In this document: in pieces, positions 1-7,171 of the stretch | Layout of the letters: the number at the start of each line of letters is the position of its first letter | Numbering within the stretch: the first letter of the stretch is position 1 | IMG/VR virus record: IMGVR_UViG_3300042522_000873 | Span: 1-25,058 of that record | Direction: 5' to 3' (one strand) | DNA length: 25,058 bases | Source of the DNA: a virus | Position numbers and translations under genes: made by a program | Notes under the pieces: model-generated | What the model saw: the letters and a program-made list of their open reading frames with translations, nothing else | The model's database searches: none | What the model was told of the DNA's origin: nothing

Positions 1-102
1 ACCAGCCGCCAGGGCGTGCCCGTGCCCGTGGTCTACGGCGAGACGCTGGTGGGCTCGGTGGTGATCTCGGCCGGCGTTGACACCGTGCAGGTGGCGGGAT
101 GA
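1..102 (+). CDS. Tail assembly protein, lambda gpI-like, C-terminal end (5' partial)
   Basis: An open frame enters from the left edge and stops at TGA 100-102, giving the last 33 residues. They read as a small beta-rich domain with VPVPVVYGETLVGSVVISAG. This pattern (VPV-x-YG-x-x-x-VG-S-VVISAG) is typical of the C-terminus of lambda gpI-type tail assembly proteins. In that family the gene lies immediately upstream of gene J and helps form the tail tip. Here the stop overlaps the ATG of the J-like gene in an ATGA arrangement, which suggests translational coupling. The rest of the gene is outside the window, so the family call depends on this short tail and on its position. Confidence 0.7.
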   Translation, partial: TSRQGVPVPVVYGETLVGSVVISAGVDTVQVAG

Positions 103-3100
103 GCAGGATCGTCGGCGCAGGTGGTGGTGGATGCTTCTTAGGGCACACCCTGGTGCGGGTGCCCGATGGTCAGCGGCGCATCGATGAGCTGCAGCCCGGC
201 GATCTGGTGCTCAGCTTCGATGATCTGGGCGAGGTGCATCAGGCCAAGATCCTCAAGGTGCATGAGCACGAAGGAGAGCGAGTCAACCGCTACCGCCTGT
301 GGGGCGGCGCCGTGCTCGACGCCACGCCAAATCACTGGGTGCTCAACCAGTTCAACGCTTTCGTTGAGATCGACACGCTGAGCAGCGACGACTGCCTGGT
401 GGATGAAAACGGCCACCTGCGGCCGATCGTCGGCAAGGCCGAGCTCTGCCATGGCACCGTCTACAACCTCACCGTTGAGGGCCATCACACGTTCATCGCT
501 GGCGGGATCCGCGTTCACAATGCAGGCCTCGGCCTGGGCGCGATCGCAGGTGCTGGCGGCGGCGGCAAAGGCGGCGGCGGCCAGCAGCAGCGCACTCCTA
601 CGGAAGCGGCCGACAACCTGAACAGCGCGCAGTATGCGCAGGTGGTGGATCTGATCAGCGAGGGCGAGATCCAGGGCCTCAAGGCTGGCGCGCAGTCGAT
701 CTTCCTCAACAACACGCAGCTGCAGAACGCAGACGGCTCCTACAACTTCCGAAACGTCACCGTCTACACCCGTAACGGCACGCAGAACCAGTCCTACATC
801 CCCGGATCGCCCGGCATCGAGGACGAGAAGCCGGTCGGCGTGCAGGTGCAGCAGGCCACCCCGATCGTGCGGACCATCACCGACCCGAACGTGGACGCAG
901 CGCGGATCACGATCACGGTGCCGCAGCTGCAATCGTTCACCAACGAAGGCGACGTGAACGGCGCGAGGGTGCGCCTGCAGATCGCCGTGCAGTACGGCGG
1001 CGGCTACACCACGGTGATCGATGACACGATCGCCGGCCGCACCGCTGACACCTATCAGCGCGACTACCTGGTGGAGCTGGCCACCACGCCGGCCGACATC
1101 CGCGTGACCCGGATCACGCCGGACAGCAGCAGCGCCAAGCTGGCCAACGCCTTCACCTGGTCCACCTACACCGAGATCACCTACGCCAAGCTGCGCTACC
1201 CCAACAGCGCGCTGGTCGGCCTGCGGGTGGACGCTGAGCAATTCTCGAGCATCCCGAGCCGCACCTACCTGATCCGCGGCATCAAGGTGCGCATCCCGTC
1301 CAACGCGACGGTGGACACCACCAACGGCCGGCTGGTCTACAGCGGCATCTGGAACGGCACCCTTGGTGCAGCGCAGTGGTGCTCTGATCCGGCGTGGATC
1401 CTGTGGGATCTGCTCACCTCCACGCGCTACGGCTTCGGCGATCACGTCAAGGCAGAGCAGCTCGACAAGTGGGCGTTCTATGCCGCGAGCCAGTACGCCT
1501 CGACGCTGGTCCCTGACGGTTTTGGCGGTTTTGAGCCGCGCTTCTCCTGCAACATCAACATCCAGACGGCCGAGGAGGCCTACAAGCTGATCAATGACAT
1601 GTGCTCGGTGTTCCGGGCCATGCCGTACTGGAGCACCGGCGCGCTGACGATCAGCCAAGATCGGCCGGCCGATTCGGCCTACCTGTTCACGCTGGCCAAC
1701 GTCTCCGAGGAGGGCTTTAACTATCAGGGCAGCAGCCGCAAGACCCGCCCGACCGTGGCGGTGGTCAGCTACCTCGACCTGCCAAGCCGGGACATCGCCT
1801 ACGAGGTGGTCGAGGACCAGGCCGCGATCGCGAAGCACGGCGTGGTCTCCACGCAGATCAGCGCCTTCGCTTGCACCTCTCGTGGCCAGGCCAGCAGGAT
1901 CGGCGAGTGGCTGCTCTATTCAGAGCAGTACGAAGGCGAGGTGGTCAGCTTCACCGCATCGATCGATGCCGGCGTGGTGGTGAGGCCGGGGCAGATCATC
2001 GAGATCAGCGACCCGGTGAAGGCCGGCTCACGGCGCGGCGGCCGCATCACTGCAGCCACCACCACCACGGTGACCGTTGACGATGCCAGCGGGCTCGCAG
2101 CTGGTGCAGCCGCCACCCTCTCGGCGATCCTGCCTGATGGCACGGTGCAGAGCAGTGCGGTGACGGCGATCGCCGGCAACGTGGTCAGCCTCGCCACGCC
2201 GCTGGCCGCAGCGCCCAACGCGAACAGCGTCTGGCTCTACCAGACCTCAAACATCCAGACCTCGACCTGGCGCGTGCTTAGCGTGCAGGAGCAGGACGGC
2301 GCGAAGTACGCGATCAGCGCGCTGGCCTACAACGCCAGCAAGTACGACTACATCGAGCGCGGGGCGGCGCTGCAGCCGCGGGACATCACCGACCTGAACA
2401 TCATCCCGGAGGCCCCCACCAACCTGCAGGCCGCCGAGACGCTCTACGAGCTGAACGGCCGCGCGCTAGCCAAGCTGATCATCAGCTGGCAGCCGGTGGT
2501 CGGCGTGAACGAGTATCGCGTGCGCTGGCGGCCGCAGAACGGCAACTGGACCAGCACCACTCAGTCGCGGCCCGATTTCGAGATCCTCGACACCACCGCC
2601 GGCGTCTATGAGGTGCAGGCCTACAGCCTGAACGCTGGCCTGCGGCAGTCAGTGGAGCCGGCCAAGCTGACGGTGCAGGCCTTCGGCAAGACCGCACCAC
2701 CCGAGAGCGTCACCGGCCTGTCGCTGATCCCGATCGATGGCGCCAGCGCCATCCTGAGCTGGGACCGCTCCCCCGAGCTCGACGTGGTGCTCGGGGGCAA
2801 GGTGCTGATCCGCCACAGCGTGCTGCTCACCGGCGCGATCTGGGAGGAGAGCCAGGAGATCGTGGCTGCTGCAGCCGGCAGCCAGACGCAGAAGCAGGTG
2901 CCGCTGCTCGAGGGGACCTATCTGGTCAAGTTCGAGGATGACGGCGGCCGCCGATCGCTGGTGGCCAGCACCGTGATCGTGGACCTGCCCACACCGCAGC
3001 CGCGGCAGCTGGTGCAGACCTACGCGGAGGAGTTGGAGAGCCCGCCCTTCAACGGCAACTACACCGACATGTTCTACGTGGCCAGCCTGGCCGAAGCGGA

Positions 3101-3806
3101 CGGCGCCAGCGGCCTGATCATCAGCACCGGCCTCGCGGTGGATGAGATGGCCACTGACGGCGACTGGGACGCGCTGGCATCGATCGACAGCGTGGGCGGC
3201 GTGCTGCCGGCGGGCGAATACGAGTTCGGGAGCACGTATTCGTTCCCCGGCGTGTTCGACTGCAACCTGCGCCGCAGGCTGGTCACCCTGCCCTACATCC
3301 CCGGCGACTTCTGGGATGACCACCTCGATGACATCGACACCTGGGACTTCATCGACGGCACCGGCGCCGATCGCGTGAACGCGCTCACCTATGTGCGCAC
3401 CACGCAGGACGACCCCAGCGGCACACCGACCTGGAGCACCTGGCGCGAGTTCGCCAACGCGATCGTGCGGGGCCGTGGCTTCCAGTTCAAGACGGTGGCC
3501 ACCAGCACCGACCCGACGCAGAACATCATCATCGAGGAGCTGGGCGCCGAGCTGGAGCTGCAGCAACGCACCGAGCAATCGGCGGTGCTGACAAGTGGCG
3601 CGGGCGCGTATACCGTCACCTTCGCTAACGCCTTCTTCGAGGCGCCCAGTGTCGGCGTGACGGGTTTCAACATGGCCACCGGCGATTACTTCGCGATAGC
3701 GTCCGTGACGCGGACCGGATTCCAAGTAACATTCAGGAACAGCGCCGGCAGTGCCGTGAGCCGCCAGTTCACCTACACAGCCATCGGGTTCGGGAGGCAG
3801 ATCTAA
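99..3806 (+). CDS. Tail tip / host-specificity protein J with an N-terminal Hint (intein-like) domain
   Basis: This 1235-residue protein matches the lambda gpJ type that forms the tail tip and contacts the host receptor. Residues 1-11 are a Gly-rich start. Residues 12-141 are a complete Hint fold with Cys12, a TPNH motif (Thr76-His79) and a terminal His140-Asn141, followed by Ala142. From residue 142 the usual J N-terminus resumes: a Gly-rich stretch, then AQVVDLISEGEIQGL. The conserved J core runs to about residue 760, followed by two fibronectin III-like repeats (about 770-960) and a beta-rich C-terminal region. The last 75 residues look like a receptor-binding module. The start overlaps the upstream gpI-like stop (ATGA). 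The family and the Hint domain are clear. Whether the Hint domain splices or only cleaves is not known. Confidence 0.9.
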   Translation: MSRIVGAGGGGCFLGHTLVRVPDGQRRIDELQPGDLVLSFDDLGEVHQAKILKVHEHEGERVNRYRLWGGAVLDATPNHWVLNQFNAFVEIDTLSSDDCLVDENGHLRPIVGKAELCHGTVYNLTVEGHHTFIAGGIRVHNAGLGLGAIAGAGGGGKGGGGQQQRTPTEAADNLNSAQYAQVVDLISEGEIQGLKAGAQSIFLNNTQLQNADGSYNFRNVTVYTRNGTQNQSYIPGSPGIEDEKPVGVQVQQATPIVRTITDPNVDAARITITVPQLQSFTNEGDVNGARVRLQIAVQYGGGYTTVIDDTIAGRTADTYQRDYLVELATTPADIRVTRITPDSSSAKLANAFTWSTYTEITYAKLRYPNSALVGLRVDAEQFSSIPSRTYLIRGIKVRIPSNATVDTTNGRLVYSGIWNGTLGAAQWCSDPAWILWDLLTSTRYGFGDHVKAEQLDKWAFYAASQYASTLVPDGFGGFEPRFSCNINIQTAEEAYKLINDMCSVFRAMPYWSTGALTISQDRPADSAYLFTLANVSEEGFNYQGSSRKTRPTVAVVSYLDLPSRDIAYEVVEDQAAIAKHGVVSTQISAFACTSRGQASRIGEWLLYSEQYEGEVVSFTASIDAGVVVRPGQIIEISDPVKAGSRRGGRITAATTTTVTVDDASGLAAGAAATLSAILPDGTVQSSAVTAIAGNVVSLATPLAAAPNANSVWLYQTSNIQTSTWRVLSVQEQDGAKYAISALAYNASKYDYIERGAALQPRDITDLNIIPEAPTNLQAAETLYELNGRALAKLIISWQPVVGVNEYRVRWRPQNGNWTSTTQSRPDFEILDTTAGVYEVQAYSLNAGLRQSVEPAKLTVQAFGKTAPPESVTGLSLIPIDGASAILSWDRSPELDVVLGGKVLIRHSVLLTGAIWEESQEIVAAAAGSQTQKQVPLLEGTYLVKFEDDGGRRSLVASTVIVDLPTPQPRQLVQTYAEELESPPFNGNYTDMFYVASLAEADGASGLIISTGLAVDEMATDGDWDALASIDSVGGVLPAGEYEFGSTYSFPGVFDCNLRRRLVTLPYIPGDFWDDHLDDIDTWDFIDGTGADRVNALTYVRTTQDDPSGTPTWSTWREFANAIVRGRGFQFKTVATSTDPTQNIIIEELGAELELQQRTEQSAVLTSGAGAYTVTFANAFFEAPSVGVTGFNMATGDYFAIASVTRTGFQVTFRNSAGSAVSRQFTYTAIGFGRQI
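132..521 (+). other. Hint / bacterial intein-like domain inside the J protein
   Basis: Residues 12-141 of the J-like protein hold all the hallmark Hint positions: Cys12 at the start (CFLGHTLVRVPDG), the block-B TxxH motif (Thr76, His79), and a block-F/G ending HTFIAGGIRVHN with His140-Asn141. There is no room for a homing endonuclease, since the domain is only 130 residues. The next residue is Ala142, not the Cys, Ser or Thr that inteins need for ligation. This points to a bacterial intein-like (BIL) domain that would cleave rather than splice. It sits inside the Gly-rich N-terminal leader common to J proteins. Confidence 0.88.
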
Positions 3807-3809
3807 GGC

Positions 3810-4409
3810 ATGGCTCAGCACGACTACAACCTGGCCAACCAGTCTGGCCTCGCCTTCCGGCAGGACCTGAACAATGCGCTGGCGGCGATCGTCAGCCAGA
3901 ACAGCGGGGCCTCAGAGCCCAGCACCACCTACGCCTATCAGTGGTGGGCGGACACCACCACGGGCCTGCTGAAGCTGCGCAATGCGGCGAACAACGCGTG
4001 GATCACGATCGGCACGCTGGCCAGCGCGAACCTCGGTTTGGCGCCAGCAGCCAGCCCCACCTTCACCGGCACCGCCACGTTCGGCGGTGATGTGCTGCTG
4101 ACCGGCACCGGCGTGCTGGATCTGCCGGTTGGCACCACGGCGCAGCGGCCGGGCTCGCCCACATCGGGCATGATCCGGTTCAACACCGACCTGAGCCAGT
4201 TCGAGGGCTACAACGGCAGCGCATGGTCTTCCGTGGGCGGAGGCGCCACTGGCGGAGGCGCGGACGCGGTATTCCTGGAGAACGGCAACACCGTCACCAC
4301 CAGCTACACACTGACCACCAACAAAAATGCGGTCTCGGCCGGCCCCGTTACGATCAACGCAGGCGCCACTGTCACCGTCCCGTCCGGCGCCAGCTGGGTG
4401 ATCGTCTAA
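3810..4409 (+). CDS. Phage fibre/tail structural protein (199 aa)
   Basis: This 199-residue protein starts 3 nt after the J-like stop. The N-terminal 75 residues (MAQHDYNLANQSG, then WWADTTTGLLKLRN) form a conserved start seen in small tail-fibre-associated proteins of cyanobacterial and other phages. The phrase QWWADTTTGLLK resembles the repeated tip modules of phage fibres. The middle has Gly/Thr-rich beta repeats with ASPTFTGTATFGG, a collar-like fibre motif, and the end is a low-complexity Thr/Val strand. There is no signal peptide or membrane segment, as expected for a virion protein. Its place behind J and ahead of three further small adhesin-like genes supports a fibre or fibre-base role. 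The receptor is unknown. Confidence 0.7.
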   Translation: MAQHDYNLANQSGLAFRQDLNNALAAIVSQNSGASEPSTTYAYQWWADTTTGLLKLRNAANNAWITIGTLASANLGLAPAASPTFTGTATFGGDVLLTGTGVLDLPVGTTAQRPGSPTSGMIRFNTDLSQFEGYNGSAWSSVGGGATGGGADAVFLENGNTVTTSYTLTTNKNAVSAGPVTINAGATVTVPSGASWVIV

Positions 4410-4421
4410 CCCGAAAGGATC

Positions 4422-4934
4422 ATGCCCATTTCACTCGATGGATCAGGACCAGTCACGGGGATCACCTCCGGCGTGGGTCCGGTTGCTGCCACAGCTCAGG
4501 CCTCAACCAGCGGCACCTCGATCGATTTCACCGGTATCCCCAGCTGGGCCAAGCGGATCACGGTGATGCTGAACGGCGTCAGCACGAATGGCACGGCGCA
4601 AGTCGGGGTTCAACTCGGCACCAGCGGCGGAATTGAAGCGACTGGCTACGTTGGTTCGATCAACGATGGCTTCAGCGGGTCGGCTAACTTCTCGACCGCT
4701 TTCCTCGACAACTCTGGCAGCACTGCATCTACGCGCCAGTTTGTCTACACGTTGAGCCTGGTGAGCTCCAACACTTGGATCTGCCAGATCGTCGGGGCGT
4801 TTTCTAACGCAGCAGGCGGCCGCTTCGGCGCCGGCACCAAGACACTTTCCGGCACGCTCGATCGGGTTCGCATCACCACCTCCAACGGCACCGACACCTT
4901 CGACGCCGGCTCCATCAACATCCTCTACGAGTGA
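4422..4934 (+). CDS. Fibre/adhesin-like protein, paralogue 1 (170 aa)
   Basis: A clear ribosome-binding site (AAAGGA) stands 4-5 nt before the ATG. The 170-residue product is rich in Ser, Thr, Gly and Asn and has no cysteine-rich or membrane segment. It shares two blocks with the next gene: FTGIPSWAKRITVM (about residues 35-48) and the C-terminal block KTLSGTLDRVRITT followed by NGTDTFDAGSINILYE. Between the blocks the two proteins differ, as expected for exposed receptor-binding loops on a common beta scaffold. I infer a tip adhesin or short fibre. No enzymatic motif is visible. Confidence 0.65.
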   Translation: MPISLDGSGPVTGITSGVGPVAATAQASTSGTSIDFTGIPSWAKRITVMLNGVSTNGTAQVGVQLGTSGGIEATGYVGSINDGFSGSANFSTAFLDNSGSTASTRQFVYTLSLVSSNTWICQIVGAFSNAAGGRFGAGTKTLSGTLDRVRITTSNGTDTFDAGSINILYE

Positions 4935-4938
4935 AGCC

Positions 4939-5553
4939 ATGACATTAAGGCTCGCGGGCTCCACCTCCGGCTACACCGAGATCGACGCTCCGGCGGTGGC
5001 GGGATCGAACACGCTGGTGCTGCCCAGTGGGAATGGCTCAGCCGGCAATATCCTTGGCACCGATGGTGCGGGGAACTTGAGCTGGGTCAACGGGCGCATG
5101 GTGCTGGAGACCGCCAAGACCGCAACCGGCACCAGTGTGGATTTCACCGGGATTCCAAGTTGGGTGAAGCGGGTGACGGTGATGTTTGACCAAGTAAGTC
5201 TCAGTGGAACCAGCAATTATTTAATTCAACTGGGCGATTCTGGCGGCATCGAAAACACTGGCTACACATCTGGCGTCATCCAAGCAACAAACCAAGGGAC
5301 GGCGACGGATGGGTTTATTGCAAGTGTTGGCCTGACTGCCGCTTCCGTTACCTCTGGAGCTGCAAGAATCCAGCTACTTACGGGCAATACGTGGGCGTTT
5401 GATGGCGGTTTTGTAGCCCCTGCAGTTCCTCGCGTTTGCAACGCTTCAGGCTCTAAAACCCTCTCCGGCACCCTCGACCGCATCCGCATCACCACCGTCA
5501 ACGGCACCGACACGTTTGACGCCGGGTCGATCAACATTCTTTACGAGGGCTGA
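4939..5553 (+). CDS. Fibre/adhesin-like protein, paralogue 2 (204 aa)
   Basis: The gene starts 4 nt after its paralogue ends. Residues 1-55 form a fibre-type collar segment (GSNTLVLPSGNGSAGNILGT). The rest repeats the paralogue layout: FTGIPSWVKRVTVM (about residues 69-82), a variable middle, and a C-terminal KTLSGTLDRIRITT plus NGTDTFDAGSINILYE block. The variable middle (roughly 5200-5450) is visibly richer in A and T and uses different codons from its flanks. This suggests that the receptor-contacting part was exchanged by recombination. The conserved ends would provide homology for such exchange. The function is inferred from context and composition. Confidence 0.65.
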   Translation: MTLRLAGSTSGYTEIDAPAVAGSNTLVLPSGNGSAGNILGTDGAGNLSWVNGRMVLETAKTATGTSVDFTGIPSWVKRVTVMFDQVSLSGTSNYLIQLGDSGGIENTGYTSGVIQATNQGTATDGFIASVGLTAASVTSGAARIQLLTGNTWAFDGGFVAPAVPRVCNASGSKTLSGTLDRIRITTVNGTDTFDAGSINILYEG

Positions 5554-5555
5554 TC

Positions 5556-5999
5556 ATGAGCACACTCAGCACCACCAACCTCAAAAACCCGAGCGCCGGC
5601 AGCAACAACATCGTGCTCGGCACCGATGGTGCCACCGCGCTCACCACGGCGAAAGTGACTACGCTGGCCGACAGCGCCGGCGCCAACACCAGCACGCCGG
5701 CCGAGATCGCATCAGGTCGCGCCAAAGCCTTTGTGAACTTCAACGGCACCGGCACCGTGGCGATCCGGGCTAGCTATAACGTGAGCAGTATTACCGATAA
5801 CGGGACAGGGAATTATACAGTCAATTTCACGAACGCACTGTCGGACAGTAATTATGCTTTTGTCTTTGGTAATGACAATGCAGACAGAAACTGCGAGGCA
5901 CTGACTCTGGCGACTGGCTCTTTTCAACTTGGAGTATGGACGATTGAGACAAATACTAGAGCAGACCTTCCCGTTATAAGCGTCGCTTTCTTCCGCTAA
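5556..5999 (+). CDS. Fibre/adhesin-like protein (147 aa)
   Basis: The ATG follows the upstream TGA by 2 nt. The N-terminal 50 residues have the collar-like pattern NNIVLGTDGATALTTAKV. The C-terminal part contains AKAFVNFNGTGTVAIRASYN and a beta-strand series (SSITDNGTGNYTVNFTNAL) that I recognise from many phage tail-fibre ends. The last 230 bp are AT-richer than the rest of the window, in keeping with a horizontally swapped tip. The protein would be a soluble trimeric or beta-sandwich adhesin attached near the tail tip, but no partner can be read from the sequence. Confidence 0.7.
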   Translation: MSTLSTTNLKNPSAGSNNIVLGTDGATALTTAKVTTLADSAGANTSTPAEIASGRAKAFVNFNGTGTVAIRASYNVSSITDNGTGNYTVNFTNALSDSNYAFVFGNDNADRNCEALTLATGSFQLGVWTIETNTRADLPVISVAFFR

Positions 6000-6002
6000 C
6001 CC

Positions 6003-6476
6003 ATGACCATCATGAAACGAATCATCTACCCAACCCCTGATGGCGGCGTCGCGGTGATCATCCCCGCCGAGTCCGTCGAGCTGGCCCTCAAAGACGTGCC
6101 CGAGGGCGTGCCTTACGAGATCGTGGATGCCAGCGAAGTGCCCACCGACCGCACCTTCCGGGGCGCGTGGGTGATGGGCGACTGCTGCATCGACCACGAC
6201 CTGGAGCGCTGCCGGCAGATCGGCCACGACAAGCGCCGCGCAGCACGGGCCACCGAGTTCGCGCCGCACGATGAACTGATCGCCAAGCAGATCCCCGGCG
6301 CCGATGCAGCAGCAGCTGAAGCGGTACGCCAAGAGATCCGCGACCGCTACACCACGGTGCAGGATGCGATCGACGCCGCTGCGGATCCCTTCGAGATCAA
6401 GGTGGCGCTCGGCCTAGAGCAGCCCGCACCGGCCCCCGAGCCCGAGCCCGAGCCCGAGCCCGCCCCTGAGAGCTGA
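6003..6476 (+). CDS. Hypothetical phage protein with C-terminal Pro-Glu repeat (157 aa)
   Basis: The product starts MTIMKRIIYPTPDGGVAVII; an internal Met (residue 4) is an equally possible start. The N-terminal 80 residues are a conserved phage type often found behind fibre genes. A central helix is rich in Ala and Glu (about 95-135). The last 20 residues are a Pro-Glu repeat encoded by tandem CCCGAG units. There is no signal peptide or membrane helix. The gene position would fit a fibre accessory or assembly factor, but no catalytic or binding motif supports a firm function. Its stop overlaps the next ATG (TGATG). Confidence 0.6.
   Translation: MTIMKRIIYPTPDGGVAVIIPAESVELALKDVPEGVPYEIVDASEVPTDRTFRGAWVMGDCCIDHDLERCRQIGHDKRRAARATEFAPHDELIAKQIPGADAAAAEAVRQEIRDRYTTVQDAIDAAADPFEIKVALGLEQPAPAPEPEPEPEPAPES
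6435..6458 (+). repeat. Tandem CCCGAG hexanucleotide repeat (4 units)
   Basis: Four perfect head-to-tail copies of CCCGAG lie near the 3' end of the acidic protein gene and encode Pro-Glu pairs. A change in unit number would keep the frame, since each unit is 6 nt. Confidence 0.85.
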
Positions 6477-6613
6477 TGGCCGTCCGCAGCAAGCAAGGCA
6501 CCGCACGTCTCGAGCATCAGCCGGGGCCGCCGAAGACCACCCGCCAAGGGTTCGGCCAGCGCTCGCGCCCACGGCGCCGCGGGAAGAAGCCCCTCAGAGG
6601 GCAGGGCAGGTAA
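6476..6613 (+). CDS. Small basic phage protein (45 aa)
   Basis: This short gene reads MAVRSKQGTARLEHQPGPPK and ends in an Arg/Lys/Gly-rich tail (RPRRRGKKPLRGQGR). The ATG overlaps the upstream stop as TGATG, and GAGAG upstream can act as ribosome-binding site. Similar small, very basic proteins with an EHxPG-KKTRQG type core and an RGQG ending are familiar from cyanophage genomes, where their job is unknown. The charge suggests nucleic-acid binding. Compact coupling to both neighbours supports it being a real gene. Confidence 0.65.
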   Translation: MAVRSKQGTARLEHQPGPPKTTRQGFGQRSRPRRRGKKPLRGQGR

Positions 6614-6786
6614 TGGATCCTCAGACCCGCGAAAACTGGCGACGCATCCGCGATCACCTCGAAGCCGTGGGGAAGACTGAGAATCACTACTACAGACGCG
6701 CTCTTGTCATCCTCGCTGGAAGGCCTGATCCCTTCGATCGTTACGATGGAAGCGTGCCCGGATCAGCCGATGGCGGACGAACCTAA
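6613..6786 (+). CDS. Small hypothetical phage protein (57 aa)
   Basis: The gene begins MDPQTRENWRRIRDHLEAVG and contains KTENHYYRRALVILAGRPDP, a short helical protein. Its ATG shares one base with the upstream TAA (TAATG), and its 3' end overlaps the start of the next gene. Aromatic and charged residues are spread as in a folded helical domain rather than in random sequence. I recognise the type only as a small conserved phage protein near lysis genes. No function can be assigned. Confidence 0.55.
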   Translation: MDPQTRENWRRIRDHLEAVGKTENHYYRRALVILAGRPDPFDRYDGSVPGSADGGRT

Positions 6787-7003
6787 GACGGTCGGCGGCG
6801 TGTTCGCTGCTTCCCTCCCGGCAGCACTCGGCGCCGGCATGTTCGCCATCGGCGCCCTCCTCATCTCCATGCAGGTGCAGTTCGCTCGAGTCGAGGCCAC
6901 CGTGCAGCAAATGGCGCGGGCCGTCGAGGAACTGAAGACAGACAGCAAGGCAGAACTCACTCAGCTGGACCAGCGAGTGCGCGCCCTTGAAATGCGCAAG
7001 TAA
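6770..7003 (+). CDS. Small membrane protein with coiled coil, holin candidate (77 aa)
   Basis: The frame is open from further upstream, but the ATG at 6770 gives a compact protein. Residues 9-32 form one hydrophobic segment (AALGAGMFAIGALLISMQ) and residues 36-75 form a charged helix with heptad spacing (VEATVQQMARAVEEL, then LDQRVRALEMRK). One membrane helix followed by a coiled coil is common among phage holins and related lysis proteins. The position two genes before the endolysin supports this. Earlier in-frame starts (6746, 6704) would extend the N-terminus by polar residues and are less likely. No lysis experiment can be inferred from sequence. Confidence 0.6.
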   Translation: MADEPKTVGGVFAASLPAALGAGMFAIGALLISMQVQFARVEATVQQMARAVEELKTDSKAELTQLDQRVRALEMRK

Positions 7004-7027
7004 CGTGAGGCCATCGACGTGGACATC

Positions 7028-7168
7028 ATGAGCCCCGAGACTGCCGCCATCATCGCCATCGTCATCGCTGCTGGCAGCGAGATCATCGCGATCAGCCCCC
7101 TCAAGTCCAACAGCTGGATCCAGCTGCTGCTGCAGGCCGGCCGGCTGGTGTTCCCCAAGCGCCGCTAA
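7028..7168 (+). CDS. Small membrane protein, lysis-region (46 aa)
   Basis: The product begins MSPETAAIIAIVIAAGSEII and ends LLQAGRLVFPKRR. It has one N-terminal hydrophobic helix (residues 4-23), an SPLKSNSW linker, a second amphipathic stretch and a basic end. A GTG at 7019 would add three residues. Small proteins with an xSPLKxNxW motif and a FPKR ending occur beside endolysin genes in cyanobacterial phages. It is therefore a second holin or lysis-accessory candidate. It sits 3 nt before the endolysin start, which points to co-translation. Confidence 0.6.
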   Translation: MSPETAAIIAIVIAAGSEIIAISPLKSNSWIQLLLQAGRLVFPKRR

Positions 7169-7171
7169 CTC

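Noticed and set aside
138-1838. Long minus-strand open frame opposite the J-like gene
   Set aside because: Its translation is rich in Arg, His, Val and Gly with no domain, and it lies fully antisense to a clear tail protein. High GC content keeps the opposite strand free of stops.
2649-3821. Second long minus-strand open frame opposite the J-like gene
   Set aside because: Same composition bias and no recognisable motif; it mirrors the codon pattern of the real gene.
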